From contig JAADHY010000452.1 in assembly GCA_013151585.1 (NCBI GenBank), positions 1-9,672 of the forward strand: a DNA stretch of 9,672 nt, in the 5' to 3' direction. This DNA comes from Planctomycetota bacterium (lineage in GTDB: Bacteria > Planctomycetota > Planctomycetia > Planctomycetales > Planctomycetaceae). How positions within the stretch are numbered: the stretch's first letter is position 1; the number at the start of each line of letters is the position of its first letter. Under the pieces are notes generated by a model. That model was not told where the DNA came from, made no database searches, and was given only the letters and a program-made list of their open reading frames with translations. Shown here piece after piece: positions 6,626 to 9,672 of this stretch. A program made the translations under genes and the position numbers.

Positions 6626-7933
6626 ATGACAGGCACTCGTCGTCAGTTCCTAAAGTCGTCGGCTGGTTGGGCAGCGCTCGGAGCGGCGACGCCGTATGTT
6701 TTCACCGCAAATGCCGAAGCACGACAGCGGCCGCGCTCGGCCAACGACCGGCCGGGGATCGGCGCCATCGGCCTGCGCTATCAAGGTTCGGTCATTACAC
6801 TGAAGGCCCAGGCCCACGGGAATGTTGTGGCCTTCGCCGACGTGGACCGTAACGTGCGCGAGCAGGCTCGGGCGAGCTTCGGCAGCACGCAGAAGATTTA
6901 CGAGGATTACCGGGCCTTGCTTGACAACAAAGACGTCGACATTGTGCTGATCGCCACGCCCGACCATTGGCATGCCAAAATCCTGATTGACGCCTGCCGA
7001 GCCGGAAAGGACGTGTACATCGAAAAGCCGTTGACTCTGACGATCGATGAAGGCAAACACATCTGCCGCGTCGTGAAAGAGACCGGGCGGGTCGTGCAGG
7101 TGGGCTCGTGGCAACGCAGCGACGCGCGATATCGTCGCGCGGTGGAGATGGTCCGGCAGGGACGGCTCGGAAAACTGAAACGGGTCGTGTGCAGCACCGG
7201 GCCCAATCCGTCGGGGGGGCCCTTCCCTGTCCGACCGGTCCCCAACTGCTTGAATTGGGACCTGTGGCAAGGGCCGACGCCCTCGGTGCCGTATATCGAA
7301 GAGCGATGCCACTACACATTCCGATGGTGGTACGAATACTCGGGCGGCAAGATGACGGATTGGGGCGCTCACGACATCGACATCGCCCAGTGGGGCATCG
7401 GCGAGCTGCCCATCGAGATCGACGGCCAAGGCGAATTCCCCAACATTCCCAACGGCTCCAACGTGGCGACCCGGTTCCGAGCGACGATCCGCTATCCGAG
7501 CGGTGTGGTGCTGGAGGTGGTCGACCGCGGCCGCGTCGGCGTGCTGTTCGAGGGAGAGAAGGGCCGGATCTTCGTCAACCGAGGTACGTTGGCCGGCAAG
7601 CCGGTGGATGCGCTCAAAGACGATCCGCTGCCGCGTGAAAAGTTCGTGCTCTATGATTTCGACAACTTGGACCGTCCGGAGCGGGTCGGCAAGCTGGACA
7701 GCATCGTCAACCACATGGGGAATTTCTTCGATTGCATCCGTGCGCGCAAGACACCGATTTCTGACGTCGTGAGCCAGCACCAGAGCGTCACAACGTGCCA
7801 TCTGGCCAACATCTCGATGCGACTCGGCCGTCCGCTCCGCTGGGATCCGCTCAAAGAACAATTCATCGACGACCAGGAGGCCAACGGTTGGCTGAGCCGT
7901 CCGCGGCGCAAAGGATTCGAGCTGGAAGCGTGA
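6626..7933 (+). CDS. Tat-exported Gfo/Idh/MocA family oxidoreductase, 435 aa
   Basis: The ATG at 6626 is preceded by GGGAGAG (6613-6619). The N-terminus is a twin-arginine signal: Arg5-Arg6 in TRRQFLK, a modest hydrophobic stretch to about residue 28, and an Ala-rich cleavage region (ANAEA). The Rossmann domain begins at about 43 with GIGAIGLRYQG, then AFADVD (69-74), DVDIVLIATPDHWH (103-116) and the family signature EKPLT (133-137) with Lys134. The C-terminal half has WGAHDIDIAQWG (246-257), where His249 is the likely catalytic histidine. Length is normal for exported planctomycete members. Family enzymes oxidise or reduce sugars and cyclitols with NAD(P), often held tightly; the substrate here is unknown. 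In the loop GLRYQG (49-54), Arg51 stands where glycine is usual. A PfpI-family gene follows after 127 bases on the same strand, so co-transcription is possible. The family call is firm; an actual periplasmic location is inferred from the signal. Confidence 0.93.
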   Translation: MTGTRRQFLKSSAGWAALGAATPYVFTANAEARQRPRSANDRPGIGAIGLRYQGSVITLKAQAHGNVVAFADVDRNVREQARASFGSTQKIYEDYRALLDNKDVDIVLIATPDHWHAKILIDACRAGKDVYIEKPLTLTIDEGKHICRVVKETGRVVQVGSWQRSDARYRRAVEMVRQGRLGKLKRVVCSTGPNPSGGPFPVRPVPNCLNWDLWQGPTPSVPYIEERCHYTFRWWYEYSGGKMTDWGAHDIDIAQWGIGELPIEIDGQGEFPNIPNGSNVATRFRATIRYPSGVVLEVVDRGRVGVLFEGEKGRIFVNRGTLAGKPVDALKDDPLPREKFVLYDFDNLDRPERVGKLDSIVNHMGNFFDCIRARKTPISDVVSQHQSVTTCHLANISMRLGRPLRWDPLKEQFIDDQEANGWLSRPRRKGFELEA

Positions 7934-8060
7934 TCGTCGGCTCTTCCTGCGCCGGTGAGCAGTTGGGAGAGTTATGTTGCCACTGGCGGTCGTCTCGGCT
8001 TCGTCGCTTCGATCCGCAAAGGTTTGCATCCGAAACCGCTGACAACCAGGAGCCCCGTTC

Positions 8061-8633
8061 ATGAACAGAGTGCTCATCATCGTTGGAGACGCCACCGAAA
8101 CGGTCGACACGTTGTACCCTTACTACCGGCTGATCGAGGAGGGTTTTCAGCCGGTCGTGGCGGCCCCGGAAAAACGCCGCTATCAGATGGTTTTGCACGA
8201 GGTAAAACCAGGTTGGACGATCACGAAGGAGTGGGAAGGGTACACGATTGAAGCGGACTTCGCCTTTCGGGACGTCAAGCCGGAAGAATACCTTGGCATC
8301 TTCTTCTCCGGCGGTCGCGCTCCGGAGTATCTGCGGTACGACGAAGACCTGGTGCGCATCACCCGGCATTTCTTCGAACAGAACAAGCCGGTGGGCTGCG
8401 TCTGTCACGGCGTCGAGATCCCGGCGTACGCCGGCTGTGTGAAGGGCCGCCGCATGGCGACAGTGCCCAAGTGCCGCTTCGACCTGGAAGTCTGCGGCGG
8501 GATATTCGTCGACGAGCCGTGCGTGATCGACGGGAATCTTGTCAGCGGCCGAACCTATCACGACCACGGCTACTACATCGGACCGTGGATCAAGCTGCTG
8601 GTCGCGGCGCGAGAAGCGACTCGATCACAGTAA
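8061..8633 (+). CDS. DJ-1/PfpI family protein, 190 aa
   Basis: The ATG at 8061 is preceded by AGGAG (8048-8052) with 8 bases between. The sequence aligns by eye along its whole length with the PfpI branch of the DJ-1 superfamily. MNRVLIIVGD is the first strand, Glu13 matches the conserved glutamate near the active site, and YPYYRLIEEG follows at 19-28. SGGRAPEYLR (83-92) supplies Glu89, and CVCHGVE (113-119) supplies the nucleophile Cys115 and His116. The 26-residue spacing from Glu89 to Cys115 equals that of Glu74 to Cys100 in Pyrococcus PfpI, so the triad is intact. No signal peptide is seen, so it should be cytoplasmic. Characterised relatives are reported as peptidases, glyoxalases or deglycases; the sequence does not choose among these. 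It contains six cysteines, high for its size. It follows the oxidoreductase on the same strand and faces the aminopeptidase gene. Confidence 0.9.
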   Translation: MNRVLIIVGDATETVDTLYPYYRLIEEGFQPVVAAPEKRRYQMVLHEVKPGWTITKEWEGYTIEADFAFRDVKPEEYLGIFFSGGRAPEYLRYDEDLVRITRHFFEQNKPVGCVCHGVEIPAYAGCVKGRRMATVPKCRFDLEVCGGIFVDEPCVIDGNLVSGRTYHDHGYYIGPWIKLLVAAREATRSQ

Positions 8634-8661
8634 GACCAGATCGCAAAACGTCGGGGCGTGC

Positions 8662-8695
8662 GGCACGACCTGAACGAAGCGAAAGGCGTCGTGCC
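8662..8695. terminator. Hairpin between convergent genes, possible bidirectional terminator
   Basis: GGCACGAC (8662-8669) and GTCGTGCC (8688-8695) form a perfect 8-base stem with an 18-base loop. The element fills most of the 65 bases between the PfpI stop (8633) and the methionine aminopeptidase stop (TAA at 8701-8699). Its position fits a terminator shared by both genes. Neither side carries a clear T-run; on the minus strand only a TTTT (from 8648-8645) follows some distance on. The loop is also long, so efficiency is doubtful. Confidence 0.45.
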
Positions 8696-8698
8696 CGG

Positions 8699-9517
8699 TT
8701 ATTCTGGCTTCCAAAAAATGTGGCCTTCCTGAGGGCCGTGCCTGGTCAGCGTCAGGATTTCCGGTCCGGATTCTGTCATCAGAATGGTGTGCTCGAATTG
8801 AGCGGACAGGCCGCCGTCTTTGGTCCGAACCGTCCATCCGTCGGATCGGTCCAGAACCGTCCGCCACGTCCCCTGGTTGAGCATCGGCTCAATGGTAAAG
8901 CACATCCCGGGACGAATGCGGATGTGCTTCGTCCGGGGATCAGGGTAGTGGGGAATCCCGGGCTCCTGGTGAAATTGCCGCCCGATCCCATGCCCCTGAT
9001 ATTCGCGCACGACAGAAAACCGCCACTTGCGCGCGTGACGAGCGATCGCGTTGCCGATGTCGAAAACGCGGCCGTGGGGTTTGATCGCTCGAATGCCGAC
9101 CCACAAAGCCTCGAAGGTCGCTTGGATCAGACGACTTGCCGTTTCGGACACCTCGCCGATTCGGAACGTCTCGGATTGGTCACCGTACCAGCCCTCGACA
9201 ATCGTCGTTAGGTCAATGTTGACAATGTCGCCCTCTTTCAGCACCGTGTTGTCCGGGATACCGTGGCAGACCACTTCGTTGATGCTGGTGCAAACACTCC
9301 TCGGGTACCCGTTATAGCCCAGGCAAGCGGGCGTATGGCCATGGTCGAGCGTGTACTCGTACACCAACCGGTCGATCTCGCCCGTTGTGATGCCCGGCTG
9401 AACGTACGGGCGGATAAAGTCCATCAGCTCGGCGTTGAACCGACCGGCTCGACGCAGACCTTCCCGCTCCTCTTCGTTGTAAACAGGGATTTCGTCTTTC
9501 GTCGTTGTTCTGGCCAC
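8699..9517 (-). CDS. map: Methionine aminopeptidase, type I, 272 aa
   Basis: The enzyme removes the N-terminal methionine from nascent proteins in the cytoplasm and needs two divalent metal ions. From GTG 9517, the metal ligands are Asp102, Asp113, His176, Glu210 and Glu242, with the substrate histidine at His85 (CHGIP). Their spacings match E. coli MetAP (Asp97, Asp108, His171, Glu204, Glu235, His79) to within one residue. Other motifs are GYNGYPRSVCTSINEVVCHG, GDIVNIDLT, YQGHGIG, FTIEPM and FEHT. A tail of about 14 residues follows the usual LTLT end. The start is uncertain. GTG 9517 gives a family-like N-terminus but lacks a ribosome binding site. GTG 9580 would add 21 residues unlike the family, and its stop-start overlap with the frame upstream is the only support. 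It is convergent with the PfpI gene, with a hairpin between them. Confidence 0.93.
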   Translation of the reverse strand: MARTTTKDEIPVYNEEEREGLRRAGRFNAELMDFIRPYVQPGITTGEIDRLVYEYTLDHGHTPACLGYNGYPRSVCTSINEVVCHGIPDNTVLKEGDIVNIDLTTIVEGWYGDQSETFRIGEVSETASRLIQATFEALWVGIRAIKPHGRVFDIGNAIARHARKWRFSVVREYQGHGIGRQFHQEPGIPHYPDPRTKHIRIRPGMCFTIEPMLNQGTWRTVLDRSDGWTVRTKDGGLSAQFEHTILMTESGPEILTLTRHGPQEGHIFWKPE

Positions 9518-9576
9518 CGTGATGTCACTGCAAGGGGTTAAAAGTCGTTGTAGAAAGGTGCTTCTTGCCGAGGAAT

Positions 9577-9672
9577 TCACCTTCGGCTCGCTCGGGCCCG
9601 GGAGCCTTCACCCCGGAAGACCACCCGGATTATCCGTGCCGGCCCCAATGAGGTCGCCACGAAGTGTCGGGA
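9577..9672 (-). other. Right-edge stretch, possible end of an upstream minus-strand gene
   Basis: On the minus strand one frame is open from the right edge to a TGA at 9579-9577, giving 31 residues with a basic tail. That TGA would overlap the alternative aminopeptidase start at 9580 as GTGA, a common stop-start arrangement in operons. A second frame is also open from the edge and stops earlier. Neither fragment is recognisable, so this may equally be an untranslated leader. Confidence 0.2.

Noticed and set aside
6307..6852. Plus-strand frame of 181 codons overlapping the oxidoreductase start
   Set aside because: It overlaps the Tat signal and Rossmann start of a well-supported gene in another frame and shows no domain features.
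8016..8027. Near-palindrome GCAAA-GG-TTTGC between the oxidoreductase and PfpI genes
   Set aside because: It is only 12 bases with a 2-base centre, short enough to occur by chance, and has no promoter or terminator context.
6650..8110. Minus-strand frame of 486 codons
   Set aside because: It lies opposite the Gfo/Idh/MocA gene and runs into the PfpI gene. It is a typical antisense shadow of GC-rich coding sequence and has no family resemblance.

Overview
The window looks like chromosomal DNA of a GC-rich member of the Planctomycetota. This is inferred from gene types, not from a marker gene. The types are a Ser/Thr kinase with an N-terminal zinc ribbon, one membrane span and a long WD40 region; a Tat-exported Gfo/Idh/MocA oxidoreductase; and a methionine aminopeptidase of a form I associate with that phylum. 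There are no rRNA or tRNA genes, no CRISPR array, no transposase and no phage genes.

Layout. (1) At 1-640 on the minus strand is the N-terminal 213 codons of a lipoprotein-like sugar-binding protein of an ABC importer, cut by the left edge. (2) A 604-base divergent intergenic region at 641-1244 carries a 19-base inverted repeat and a 10-base direct repeat. (3) At 1245-2198 on the plus strand is a ROK-family sugar kinase that has lost the usual zinc-binding cysteines. (4) After a 487-base gap with an inverted repeat, 2686-6102 encodes a membrane-anchored receptor-like Ser/Thr kinase with about 14 WD40-like repeats. (5) After a 523-base gap with a possible sigma70-type promoter, 6626-7933 encodes a Tat-signal Gfo/Idh/MocA oxidoreductase. 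It is followed 127 bases later by a PfpI/DJ-1 family protein at 8061-8633. (6) A convergent methionine aminopeptidase lies on the minus strand at 8699-9517 (possibly to 9580), with a hairpin between the two facing stop codons.

How the genes may work together. The divergent binding protein and ROK kinase suggest sugar capture followed by phosphorylation. The oxidoreductase and the PfpI protein may form a second small metabolic unit. The kinase is probably a separate envelope sensor. The methionine aminopeptidase is housekeeping.

I found no clear undescribed system. The points most worth a second look are the atypical ROK zinc site, the Arg in the nucleotide loop of the oxidoreductase, the oxidoreductase/PfpI pairing with its cysteine-rich PfpI protein, the probable double propeller of the kinase, and several repeat pairs upstream of genes that could be operators.
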